Part shown: piece by piece, positions 55,358 through 64,000 of the stretch | Position numbering within the stretch: position 1 is the stretch's first letter | How the letters are laid out: the number at the start of each line of letters is the position of its first letter | Source of the DNA: Pseudovirgaria hyperparasitica | Taxonomy: Eukaryota > Ascomycota > Dothideomycetes > Acrospermales > Acrospermaceae | Assembly: GCF_010093815.1 (NCBI RefSeq) | Contig: NW_022985558.1 | Location: forward strand, 721,459-785,458 | Reading direction: 5' to 3' | DNA length: 64,000 nucleotides | The notes under the pieces: generated by a model | The model's database searches: none | What the model was told of the DNA's origin: nothing | What the model saw: the letters and a program-made list of their open reading frames with translations, nothing else | Program-made: the position numbers and the translations under genes

Positions 55358-57214
55358 ATGTATGACCAGCGCTGTGAGTTCGATCCAGGGGCGCTTGTTG
55401 TTCGATGGATATGGATTTAGAGATCGCCGCGCACATGGCTGCTGTGAGCATCCTACATGGTTATGGCCATGTTATCTCCCAATCCTCGATGAGAAATATC
55501 TTGACGGAGAAGGAGGCAGGTATGAGCTGAGATACAGCCAATCAAGTCATGCCTGTGTCAGAGTTCCTGTAGTACCATGTCAAACTTGCTATGCCTGTTA
55601 GCTTAGTGCTTCGGTTTACAGGCATACCTTGTTTCTCGGTAGGTACAGTACAGCGCCACTATGCTAGGACCTCAAACATCTTGTCGTCGTATCTACACCT
55701 GACGCAGTGCTAACGTCAGATACGGGACTGTAATACTGCAAGTGACTGCCTGAACAGCTTTAAGTACATGGCTTATATTACACCACCTAGCCATACCTAA
55801 TGATGATGTGGTAGACCAAACACTTCTGCGTAGCGAAGAGCTTTCAAACTGACTTCGCGCGGAATCTGGCGCGCTTTGTCGAAAAAACTTGAAAGGAAGA
55901 TACCCTCCAGCTTCAGCTAGGCCACTTTGATCGTTGCGCCCGACCAAGGGAAACTGATGCTCAGTCAAAGCCGAGATTAGATCTTCCTCGCACTTCCCAG
56001 CCTTCTGAATGACAATGCCTTGTGTTAGAGATACTGACGACTTGCCCTGTCCCTGGAGCGTTGTGACCTTCGAAGTTTCGCAAGATACCTGTAACGTTAA
56101 GGCTGAACTAGCCTATTACCCGCTGCCCATGGAGTCTCTATTTCTTCAAAAACTATCATATTAGTTCTGGTGACACTTCACTTTCATTCGTGTCACATTA
56201 GACGACACTTAAATATATATTACGTATGTCCGAGGAGTCCACGAGCAGAGATCAGTCATGTCTCAAGACATACTGCGCCTCCGAGCCTGATCATTGTCAC
56301 TACCACAATCGTCGTCTTCTGGGCACCGACCACGATGGTAATAGGGATTTTAATAATACTGCCGTTGTAGACGCATGCTTTAGAAGAGCCAGGAAGTAGA
56401 GCCAGAGCTATCATCTCTTAAAATGATCGCAGCTTTAACAGCAAAACCATGAGGAAGAGCGTAAGTGCTCGGCGCTTTATTCTCTGTCGGTCATCTAATT
56501 AAACTCTTCGTTCATTGTTACCGTACTTATACTCTACTAGAGTCATTCAATGCCTAAAGGTAATACGGCGAGGCCTGAAGGAGTGGGCTTTCTACCTCGT
56601 TTTACTTGATATTGGACTGAGATAAGGCTATCGCGAGACTGGCTGGGGCGTCCATCATCGATTCGACATCATCGTTGCTACGAGCGCGATCATCTATATG
56701 TCTACATTAGACCGACATGGGGAAGCCAGACACTGCCAAGGGGATTGATTGTTTAGCACCGGTTGATTTGTGATTGAGCAGCTAGCTCAAAATCCTTCCT
56801 CCTCTCAGTGAGTCCAGTGTCGACGCCTCTCAATGGATAAGACAGTCTTTAAAGGTATATCAGCAAAGAAGATGCTTGTTCTCACATATGGAAATAGCTC
56901 AATGCCAACGATATATATAGGAATTCGAAATGTCTCTGATGAGAACAGGAAAAGCCTCAGCCTGTCAGAGCACCTGATGGATCCACGGGTATGCACGGAC
57001 GTCATCGCTCGGACAGGATAGCCCAGCCCGAGATAACCCGATCCGACAAAGCTCTCTCTGCGACTCCGTTCCTACTTGTCAAATCTTTTTGCTCCACCTC
57101 CCGTCAACGCTTCTTCCTGCATCCCAACCTCATCGTCGCAAAGTCGATTCGTTTCGCATCTGTCCATACTCTCCACTCCATTCATACCGGCTCAGTCGTC
57201 TGATATCCACCATA
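55358..57214. other. Intergenic region between purine permease and phosphate carrier genes
   Basis: About 1.86 kb without a recognised gene. A hairpin lies at 55589-55625. Other parts are AT-rich with dispersed short frames. Near its right edge (about 57030-57200) a C/T-rich leader for the carrier gene is evident. Confidence 0.45.
55589..55625. repeat. Perfect 9-bp inverted repeat, hairpin
   Basis: TATGCCTGT (55589-55597) and ACAGGCATA (55617-55625) are perfect inverse complements around a 19-base loop, 232 bases past the permease stop. It may form a hairpin in the 3' end of the transcript, or arise by chance. Confidence 0.4.
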
Positions 57215-58371
57215 ATGTCGGCGCCGTCATCCTCAACCGGCTCTACCAAGCTCGACGCCATCAAGCAGAATGTTCAAGCAGCCACTCCCGAAAAGTTGAG
57301 CGGCATCGCTCTATACTCGAGATTTGCCCTTGCTGGTGCCGTCTGCTGTTCCGTCACTCACGGGGCCCTCACACCCGTCGATGTGTAAGCCTCAATTCCC
57401 TTATCAGTGCACTGCAAGCCTGGAGAGCAACCTGCACTGAGGCAATGCTCTTCAGTATCATCGAGTCCTAATTGTGTCAACGAAATGAACCATCAACTGA
57501 CGTATCTCATCATGTAGCGTTAAAACGAGGATACAACTCGACCCGGCCACCTACAACCGTGGTATGATCGGCGGTTTCCGCCAGGTCATCGCAAAGGAGG
57601 GTGCTGGTGCTTTGTTGACAGGTTTCGGTCCAACTGCTGCTGGTTACTTCCTCCAGGGTGCCTTCAAGTTCGGAGGTTACGAATTCTTCAAACAGCAGAG
57701 CATTGGTATCCTCGGATACGAGACCGCTGCCAACAACCGTACCGCTGTGTATCTCGTTTCTTCTGGTCTAGCCGAGTTCTTTGCGGATATTGCCCTATGC
57801 CCTCTTGAGGCCACCCGTATTCGTCTAGTGTCAGAGCCAACATTCGCCAGCGGTCTCGTTTCTGGTTTTGGCAAGATTGCGAAGACTGAGGGCATTGGTG
57901 CCTTCTACTCAGGTTTTGGACCGATCTTGTTCAAGCAGTACGTCGCAAGACTCACAATACCAATAGATGTGCTAATAATTTTTTAGAGTACCATATACCA
58001 TGTCCAAATTCGTTGTCTTTGAGAAGGTCTCCGAAATTGTTGCCTCAGCTTTCGACACGAAAAACAAGTCCTCGTCTGTGCAAACTGTCGCTAACCTTGG
58101 CTCTGGTTTGATCGCCGGTTTCGCTGCTGCCATCGTGTCCCAGCCCGCCGACACCATGCTTTCCAAGATCAACAAGACCAAGGGTCTTCCAGGTGAGGGC
58201 ACTACCTCGCGTCTCATCAAAATTGCCAAGGAGCTTGGTCTCCGTGGCTCATTTGGTGGTCTGCCGGCCCGTCTCTTCATGGTTGGTACTCTTACAGCCG
58301 GTCAATTCGCCATCTATGGCGACTTAAAGAAGGCTATGGGTGCTGTTGGCGGTGTTGAGATCTCCAAATAG
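57215..58371 (+). CDS. Mitochondrial phosphate carrier (PIC2/MIR1-type)
   Basis: Inner-membrane carrier that imports phosphate (PIC2-type proteins also carry copper). Three exons (57215-57384, 57518-57937, 57987-58371; introns 133 and 49 nt) give 324 aa. Three tandem carrier repeats are present, with motifs [18 protein letters not shown] and [16 protein letters not shown], the last in the form specific to phosphate carriers. Other markers are [46 protein letters not shown] and [25 protein letters not shown]. The N-terminus is short and lacks a cleaved presequence. The ATG at 57215 follows a CATA leader and begins [12 protein letters not shown]. Codon use is strongly biased to C/T-ending codons, as in highly expressed genes. 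No sign of damage. Confidence 0.95.
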
Positions 58372-58830
58372 ATGGACCAGAAGAAGTGGAGAATAAAAAT
58401 GGGACGTCAAAATTTGTTGCAAATCCCGAGCAGCCCAGTTGAGCATTTTCAAGAGCGATAGAAACATGCTTGTGAGGATGATAGATACTTAGGGATCGAT
58501 TCCTTGGGATTACATACGCGCCACAGGGATTTATGTTGATAGAGTCCGAATTCTTTGCATCTGGGTTGTATGACTAATCATGTAGGCTTGCGTTTCCATC
58601 TTGAGGGGTTTGAAAGTAATAGATCTTCAATTGTGCAATATACTCCGCTCACATATATTTGAAGGTTCATCCTGTGTGTCGTTCTCACGATCTGCGTGAC
58701 AGTGGGAGACAAGTAATTTACTAATTCTATTATACATGCTCTTATACGACTATTTCTTGAAGTCAGTAGTTGGATATCTTGGTTCACTAGCTGGAGCCTT
58801 CGACAGATCCAGTCATTCGCCTGGTCACTG
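58372..58830. other. Convergent intergenic region
   Basis: Between the 3' ends of the phosphate carrier and SnoaL-like genes. I see nothing in it. Confidence 0.4.
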
Positions 58831-60250
58831 CTATTTGTTAGATTGCGGCTTGCCGTTTTCCACGGGCGCTGCTCGCCGGAGCATCTTTGTACCCGTTTTC
58901 CAATCCTTAATGATATCATTCACCTGATAAACCTCTCCTTCCTTTCTGGGCGCCTCGCCTCTACACATTATATCAAGAATTATACTGGCACTTTGCTCTC
59001 CTGTCACGGGTAGTCGCTTGACGCCTTTCTTCTTCAACGCCGGCGGGACATTGTTTGGATTCAGCAGCCCTACTTGTACGAGTACGGACGCTTGGTCCCA
59101 GTACATCCGCTCACACCAGATCTTGCCTGCGCGGAGGGTCACAATGCAGACAATGATGACGTCGACGTCTCTGCCTGTGGGCGCAACTTCAGGCAGTATC
59201 CACGGCATAACGACCTTGTGCGTGAACCGCACATGTAGCTCGTCGACTACGCTGTCTGTGCCAATGGTTCGACTGAGTAGTAATACCTCAAGCCCGATCT
59301 CTGCCTTCTCATCCACGTCGCATGGTACGAAGTAGTCTTCGTAGAAGCACCGCATATCGTCTGCTCCCACACCACCTGTAAGTGTCGGCGCATGTACCAC
59401 ATACGGCTCTGGCTCGGTGCAGAATGCGCTGAGTGACTTTGCGAGGTTGGGTTTCTGCCATGTTGCGTCGAAGCTCTCTTCCCACTGCCGCTCGAGCTCG
59501 ACTTCAGCTCCGAAAGCGCGCCTGATAGTGGACAGGGACCGAGTAAAGGCTGTGCCGTCTGCGACACCGTCGTATTCGTCTAGGTCGCGCTCTGCGAAGC
59601 CTACGTCGACGCCGGTATACGTGTAGCAGCGATAGCTCATATGCAACTGGAGACCCCCGGACCCTGCTCCTGGCGTGACTGCCTTTTGAACTGTCTTCCG
59701 CTTGCCTTGGATGCCTAGGATTTCAGACGGTCGAGTAACTCCAATGGTATCGGGGGTATCGCCAGTGCCAGAGGGCAGGTGAACGAGTACGCGCATATGC
59801 GACGGGAATTTGGTCGTTGGTGCAGGCACAGTGGTCGGATAGTATGCAACCAAAGAGCAAAGACGGGAAGACCAAGCGTGTGGACTAAGATGAGCTTCGA
59901 GACAGAAGGAGGCAGCGGCACCGAAGGCGATGATCGCATATTTCTCTCTAGCAAACGTTAGCTGTGATGCTTATTCAACATGAAATGGTTTACGATAGAG
60001 ACTGCTAATTGGCAGTAGTTTGGCCCAGAATCACTCACCCAACTCCCAATCCACGTCCTAGACTTTCGAGCTTCTCACGATACGCTCTTCCTCCGTTGCC
60101 CATGGGCAGATATTCAACCATGAAGCCTTCCTTCTTCCATGCTTCCAAGACACTTAGGTCGAACTCCACATCTTCCGACGTGATATATAGTCTTGGGCTG
60201 GATGAGTTGAATGAAAGCCAACCTGATTGGTTGATAAAGTTCTGTGTCAT
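58831..60250 (-). CDS. SnoaL-like protein with an N-terminal dienelactone-hydrolase-like segment
   Basis: Two exons (60039-60250 and 58831-59947; 91-nt intron, GTGAGT donor) join to 442 aa. Residues 1-190 resemble an alpha/beta-hydrolase of the carboxymethylenebutenolidase type: EKYAIIAFGAAASFCLEAHL, then LVAYYPTTVPAP and MRVLVHLPSG, and GFAERDLDEYD for a late strand. The nucleophile position reads FGAAAS rather than G-x-C/S-x-G, so this half may be inactive. Residues 200-430 have a SnoaL-like (NTF2-fold) pattern: YVVHAPTLTGGVGADDMRCFYEDYF, SRTIGTDSVVDELHVRFTH, GKIWCERMYWDQASVLVQVGLL and KKKGVKRLPVTGEQSA. Fungal proteins with this layout are usually annotated as carboxymethylenebutenolidase or SnoaL proteins and have no proven role. 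The start at 60250 (MTQNFINQSGWLSF) fits the family better than the frame's first Met. Confidence 0.82.
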
Positions 60251-60557
60251 GTTGGCAATAGTTAGCCAACAGCGCCGTAGCAGCAGGTGGCCGAAGAAGT
60301 CATGAATTGGGTAGATAATCACTGAGATAGGTCGACGAAAAGGATGACCTGCAATGGCCGCACCCAAGTCGTGTTCCTTGATTACGTATCATCCTTGCAA
60401 ACCTTGGAGAGTCTTCGTCGACCGGTACAGGGCAATAAGATCACGGCGGGGATGTTGTACAGGGGCAGAAAGAGTCGGACGACGTCATTTGAACTTCCTG
60501 CCTGAGGCACCAATGGGTCCGCTGGCTATGTTGAAGCTTCCATGACAGCCATATTAA
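60251..60557. other. Compact divergent promoter
   Basis: A 307-base shared upstream region of the SnoaL-like gene (-) and the AP endonuclease gene (+). No element is singled out. Confidence 0.4.
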
Positions 60558-61907
60558 ATGTTGTGTCCACTGCTGAAGAAATCAATGCTATCACAACGGT
60601 TTGTGAGAGATTGTCTCGGAAAATGCTGCGAATTTAGCAGAATGACTGGATCAATTAGTCCGCCACCAACGAAAAGGAGAAAGGTACGAGCGGAATGTGG
60701 AAACTTGACAGACTTCGGGGCAACGTTGGAAACATCTACCACTACTGCTGCATCAGATCCATCAGATCAACCTGTTCATATAATCTCCTGGAACATCAAC
60801 GGCATCACCCCTTTCGTCCGACACCACCTGACCAAGCCAATCACCAACTATTTCTCAAAATCCCCAAAATCAGTACGCATACCAAGCTCACAATCTGGAC
60901 TTTCGCAGCCACCTTCTCTCAGAGCATTCCTGTGCCGCCATAACTACCCACACCTGCTCTTCCTCCAAGAAGTCAAGATCAACAGCAAAGACGAAGCAAC
61001 GCAACGCGCCGTCCAAGCAGCCATCAATACTCCCGAATCATCCGAAACCGCTCAGCTACCACCGACCTACACGGCCCACTTTACACTTCCCTGCGACCCG
61101 CATAACGCTCGTGGCTTTGGTGGCAGGATTTACGGCGTCGTTAGCATAATTCGGGATGACTTCGCGGACAGATGCGTTTCTGCCGTCAGAACTGTGGACT
61201 GGGACGTCGAGGGTCGAGTCAGCATCGTCGAGATCACCTCTCCACAACCGCGTCACCCAATACCATCACCACTACCACCGTCAGCCAAACCCAGCGCTCC
61301 CAGGCCCGCAAGCAGTCATGATGACAAGCCCTCTACAGCCCATCCCTCAAACATAGCAGTCTTCAACATCTACGCCGTCAACGGCACAAACAACGCATAC
61401 AAGGACCCAAAAACAGGCACCACGTGCGGCACGCGCCACGACCGCAAACTCGCCTTCCACAAGCTACTCATGGAGGAGAGTCTGCGCTACGAGGCCCGCG
61501 GCTGGGCGGTCATCCTCGGCGGCGACATGAACGTTGCACCTGCACGAATCGACGGGTATCCGAATCTGAGGACGTATCCGCGCGAGCACATTGTCAATCG
61601 CGCGGACTTCAATACTAGATTTCTGCTAGGAGAGGACATGAAAGCGTTGGGTGGTAACGAGGATGGCGAGCATGTGTTTCAAGGTATCGATATCTGGCGC
61701 ACACTTCACGGTCCAGAAGCATCGGGCTATACGTATTACCCGCGTGGAACGGCATGGGGCGCGAGTTGTGATCGGGTGGACTATTTCGTGATTAGCAAGG
61801 GATTATATGAAGAAGGTAAGGTTGTAGAGGCTGAGATCCACGCGAATGCGCTAGAGAGAGGGCCTAGCGATCATGTACCCATCTCGATGGTGCTGAGTTT
61901 GAGATAG
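60558..61907 (+). CDS. AP endonuclease, exonuclease III family (Apn2/Exo III type)
   Basis: DNA repair enzyme that cuts at abasic sites and trims 3' blocks. A single 449-codon exon. A basic, Pro-rich patch near the start (PPPTKRRKVRAECG) is a candidate nuclear signal. Catalytic motifs of the EEP fold are visible in order: IISWNINGI (Asn), LLFLQEVKI (Glu, metal), FGGRIYGVVSIIRDDF, NIYAVNGTNNAYKDP with a Tyr-type strand, AVILGGDMNVAPARID (Asp and Asn), GYTYYPRGTAWGASCDRVDYFVIS and RGPSDHVPISMVLSL (catalytic Asp-His). A Pro/Ser-rich insert (about 61250-61340) separates two strands. The first Met (60558) would give a Cys-rich N-terminal piece of 28 residues; the internal Met at 60642 (MTGSISPPPTKRR) is an equally plausible start. 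Confidence 0.92.
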   Translation: MLCPLLKKSMLSQRFVRDCLGKCCEFSRMTGSISPPPTKRRKVRAECGNLTDFGATLETSTTTAASDPSDQPVHIISWNINGITPFVRHHLTKPITNYFSKSPKSVRIPSSQSGLSQPPSLRAFLCRHNYPHLLFLQEVKINSKDEATQRAVQAAINTPESSETAQLPPTYTAHFTLPCDPHNARGFGGRIYGVVSIIRDDFADRCVSAVRTVDWDVEGRVSIVEITSPQPRHPIPSPLPPSAKPSAPRPASSHDDKPSTAHPSNIAVFNIYAVNGTNNAYKDPKTGTTCGTRHDRKLAFHKLLMEESLRYEARGWAVILGGDMNVAPARIDGYPNLRTYPREHIVNRADFNTRFLLGEDMKALGGNEDGEHVFQGIDIWRTLHGPEASGYTYYPRGTAWGASCDRVDYFVISKGLYEEGKVVEAEIHANALERGPSDHVPISMVLSLR

Positions 61908-62197
61908 TTACGGACGGTCCTGAAGTAGTAGACATTTGTGTTTTTGATTCGAAAGTTCTTGTTATGTATTGCAGCGTGAAAGGCACGAGAGTTGTCTCCA
62001 TGCAGCGCATCGGGCACGAGAAGGGTGACAAGAGTGCAGCTGGACGAGACGAAAGAAAAGACAGGAGCTGGCGTAAATCGTAAGGGGATCCAAACGCCTG
62101 ACCTAGTGTGTGATGCTTGTACAGGTGAAAGAGAGAAGGAAAAACCACCGCACTGTGCAATGCTTGTACAGTCTAATTTCGATTCATGCGATTATTC
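61908..62197. other. Convergent intergenic region
   Basis: A 290-base stretch between the stop codons of the AP endonuclease (+) and elongase (-) genes. No feature seen. Confidence 0.4.
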
Positions 62198-64000
62198 TCA
62201 GGCATTTGGCCTTTTCAGGATGTCCGAAAAATTCACATTTTCATCTCTTGGATCTGTTGTACCCAGACCCTCTTCCTTTCCGACTTGTTCATCCTTCGCC
62301 TCGTCTGTCTCGATGTCTGACGCGGGAGGGCTCGGGAGCGCACATTCTCCATCTTCCTTCGCGGTGCTCTTCTCTTTCTTGAACACATTCTCCACCCTGT
62401 CTAAGTCACTGCCGCTCGGATCAGTTGGGGACGTCTCGCCCACGCTCTGTCTCCGCAGCACTGTCTGTGTATCATCATTGGGGATCTGGGAAAGATGGTC
62501 GTCAATACTGCGCTTCTCGTTCGATATGGCGTTCATCTCACTTTTGCGGGCGTTGATTGTGCCGTTTGTTTTGGCACCGTTGGCTATCCCATTGGCTGTC
62601 CCGTTGGTTGCACCGTTGGCGACACCATTAGCGATACCGTTGATTTCGAGTCTCTTGCCAACTTTGTCAGTCTCGCGGTTTACACCCTTCGCTGCATCGT
62701 GGGCGGAGTTTGCAATCTCTTTCGCGCCTTTCTTGGCAGCATCCTTGTCACCGCGAGAGATGGGGGCGATGCGTCGCATATACGACTTGACAAAGAATCG
62801 TACAAATAATGCACTGCAGCATGTGAGCATGGTACGTCGCCTGGCAAGGAAAACTTACGTGAGAGGAGCCAGATACATTAAGTTCAGCCACACGGCAAAA
62901 CTTTGTCCAGTGGTGTCGATGCACTGCACCCATTGATATTCATTCCTAAATCGAGTCTCGTAACCTGGCGCTGTGTGACCGGTGAGATTTTCAAACTTTG
63001 CGGCAATTTGATCCTTCAACACATGAGGACGTTCACCCATGTTTTCAGCAAGACCTTCCTCTCCAGCGGCACGAAGTGCAAGCTTTTTGATGTACGAACC
63101 AAACCCTGCTACAGCTGATGCAGCAGTAGCCTCTGAAGCAACGGATGAAAGAGCGGATGATGCAGTGGAGACAGCTACTTGAGCTGCTTTGGCGATCCTG
63201 TATGGGGTGGAGACTGGGACCGTGTACTGTATGCAGAGATGCAGTATAGCGAATGAGCCACCAACAACAAATTGGGTGATTTGCATGGTAGTCAAACTGC
63301 GTTTGACAGCCTGAGGGACGCGGACACCTAGGGCGGAAAGGGTGTAGTAGGTGTACTGTGAACTTGTCAGATTCGAGTCTTTAGCATCAAGTATGAGACA
63401 TGACGTACCATCATTGCATGGATAGCAGAGTTAACCTGCACGAACATCCAGATAGGGGGCGCCATGTACCTAATGCCGGCCCACATACACATCATTGCAC
63501 CAGCATGGTGGTAGGTCTGCAAAGTAGTGCTTCGCTTTCCCTTGGCAAGAATTATGGCTGTGTCGAGGACTTCGTAGAATTTGCTAAGATAGAACCACCA
63601 ACCCCAGAATGCAAGTCCCTCGTTCCACAATCGACCGACGTCCGTGGAATCGGGCAGGCCACTGCTAAGATGAATTAGCTGATTCTTGACTTCCCATTCC
63701 TCCAAGACCGGATTATATGTTGCAGCGTCGCCTAACCCGCGCGGTCCATGCATCTTGCAAAGTGAGTCCACCGCTCCCACAATGCCGTGTTGACCAGTCC
63801 AGCCTGCCCAAGTATTGTAGAGACTTTGAATCATAGCGTAGGAGGTCACGGCAGAGTAGACGGCGAGGAAGACGTTGTGGAAGATAACGAACGCGAAAAA
63901 GGGACGCGTCTTGCTAATGGCCCAGGCCTTGTTGCCATGCTTGCGATTGTAGGCATTAACAGTGCTGACAGTGGTCGCGTAGAGAGCAGCGATGGTCAAC
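62198..64000 (-). CDS. ELO-family fatty acid elongase, 5' end outside the window
   Basis: Condensing enzyme of very-long-chain fatty acid elongation in the ER. Three exons seen (63409 to the window end, 62859-63355, 62198-62813), with introns of 53 and 45 nt and frame kept; the true N-terminus lies beyond 64000. Markers: KTRPFFAFVIFHNVFLAVYS, WFYLSKFYEVLDTAIIL, the HxxHH box in TTLQTYHHAGAM, WMFVQVNSAIHAMM and YYTLSALGV. A middle insert (about 63000-63220) is Ala/Ser-rich. The last exon is a long hydrophilic tail with Asn-Gly-x-Ala repeats (about 62560-62650) and acidic/Ser-rich sequence ending NVNFSDILKRPNA; it is much longer than in yeast Elo proteins. Such tails are known in filamentous fungal Elo/Sur4-type proteins. 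Confidence 0.93.

Noticed and set aside
61992-62936. A 314-codon plus-strand frame
   Set aside because: It overlaps the elongase exons antisense; the elongase is strongly supported and this frame has no family features.

Overview
The window looks like a gene-dense nuclear segment of a filamentous ascomycete (Pezizomycotina; Dothideomycetes is my best guess, from general gene content only). The evidence is short spliceosomal introns (mostly 41-139 nt, GTAAGT-like donors, CTAAC-type branch sites, YAG acceptors), fungal-only families (Zn2Cys6 regulators, fungal BTB proteins, DML1, fungal thaumatin and cupredoxin GPI proteins, AzgA, an FTR1-FET3 pair) and no operons. About 25 protein genes and one tRNA gene are supported. 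For most spliced genes I joined exons by eye and checked that the joined length is a multiple of three; FTR1, the beta-mannosidase, AzgA and the distal splits of a few others are only approximate.

Layout. 0.2-2.2 kb: an unrecognised protein. 2.2-4.2 kb: RBM39/Rsd1-type splicing factor (-). 4.55-4.81 kb: a 250-bp element with 30-bp terminal inverted repeats and a 6-bp direct repeat at both edges, a likely MITE. 5.1-6.4 kb: sphingolipid fatty acid 2-hydroxylase (-). 7.5-8.2 kb: small orphan (+). 8.5-10.4 kb: DML1/Misato (+). 11.7-13.1 kb: proline-rich repeat GPI protein (+). 14.2-15.3 kb: vWA protein (-). 16.2-17.6 kb: BTB-like protein (-). 17.9-22.9 kb: divergent iron permease FTR1 (-) and multicopper ferroxidase FET3 (+), with three GATA-type ATCWGATAA sites between them. 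23.8-25.3 kb: acyltransferase-3 membrane protein. 27.1-29.6 kb: Zn2Cys6 regulator. 30.5-31.6 kb: phosphatidylinositol synthase. 31.7-33.6 kb: microsatellite-rich DNA with an assembly gap. 33.7-36.0 kb: a second zinc-cluster regulator rich in Q/H/S runs. 36.7-39.7 kb: GH2 beta-mannosidase (-). 41.0-42.3 kb: thaumatin-like protein (-). 43.0-43.9 kb: cupredoxin GPI protein (-). 44.9-45.5 kb: CENP-X/MHF2 (-). 45.8 kb: intron-containing tRNA-Arg(TCG). 46.9-47.4 kb: proteasome assembly chaperone 4 (-). 48.0-49.4 kb: carnosine N-methyltransferase-like protein (+). 50.1-52.0 kb: methyltransferase-fold protein with a degenerate SAM motif (-). 53.3-55.4 kb: AzgA-type purine permease (+). 57.2-58.4 kb: mitochondrial phosphate carrier (+). 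58.8-60.3 kb: hydrolase-like/SnoaL-like protein (-). 60.6-61.9 kb: AP endonuclease (+). 62.2 kb to the window end: ELO fatty-acid elongase (-), cut at its 5' end.

How genes work together. The clear functional unit is the reductive iron uptake pair FTR1-FET3, which share a 1.5-kb bidirectional promoter carrying likely siderophore-GATA-factor sites. Three lipid genes (2-hydroxylase, phosphatidylinositol synthase, elongase) touch sphingolipid and membrane synthesis but are scattered. Three secreted or GPI-type proteins (proline-rich repeat protein, thaumatin-like, cupredoxin) probably act at the cell wall. I found no secondary-metabolite cluster, retroelement, CRISPR or obviously foreign island. 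The less ordinary signals are the MITE-like element, the iron-regulatory site cluster, stop-free introns of 3n length that would fool a gene caller, a probable pseudo-methyltransferase, and an AzgA paralogue altered in its signature motif.
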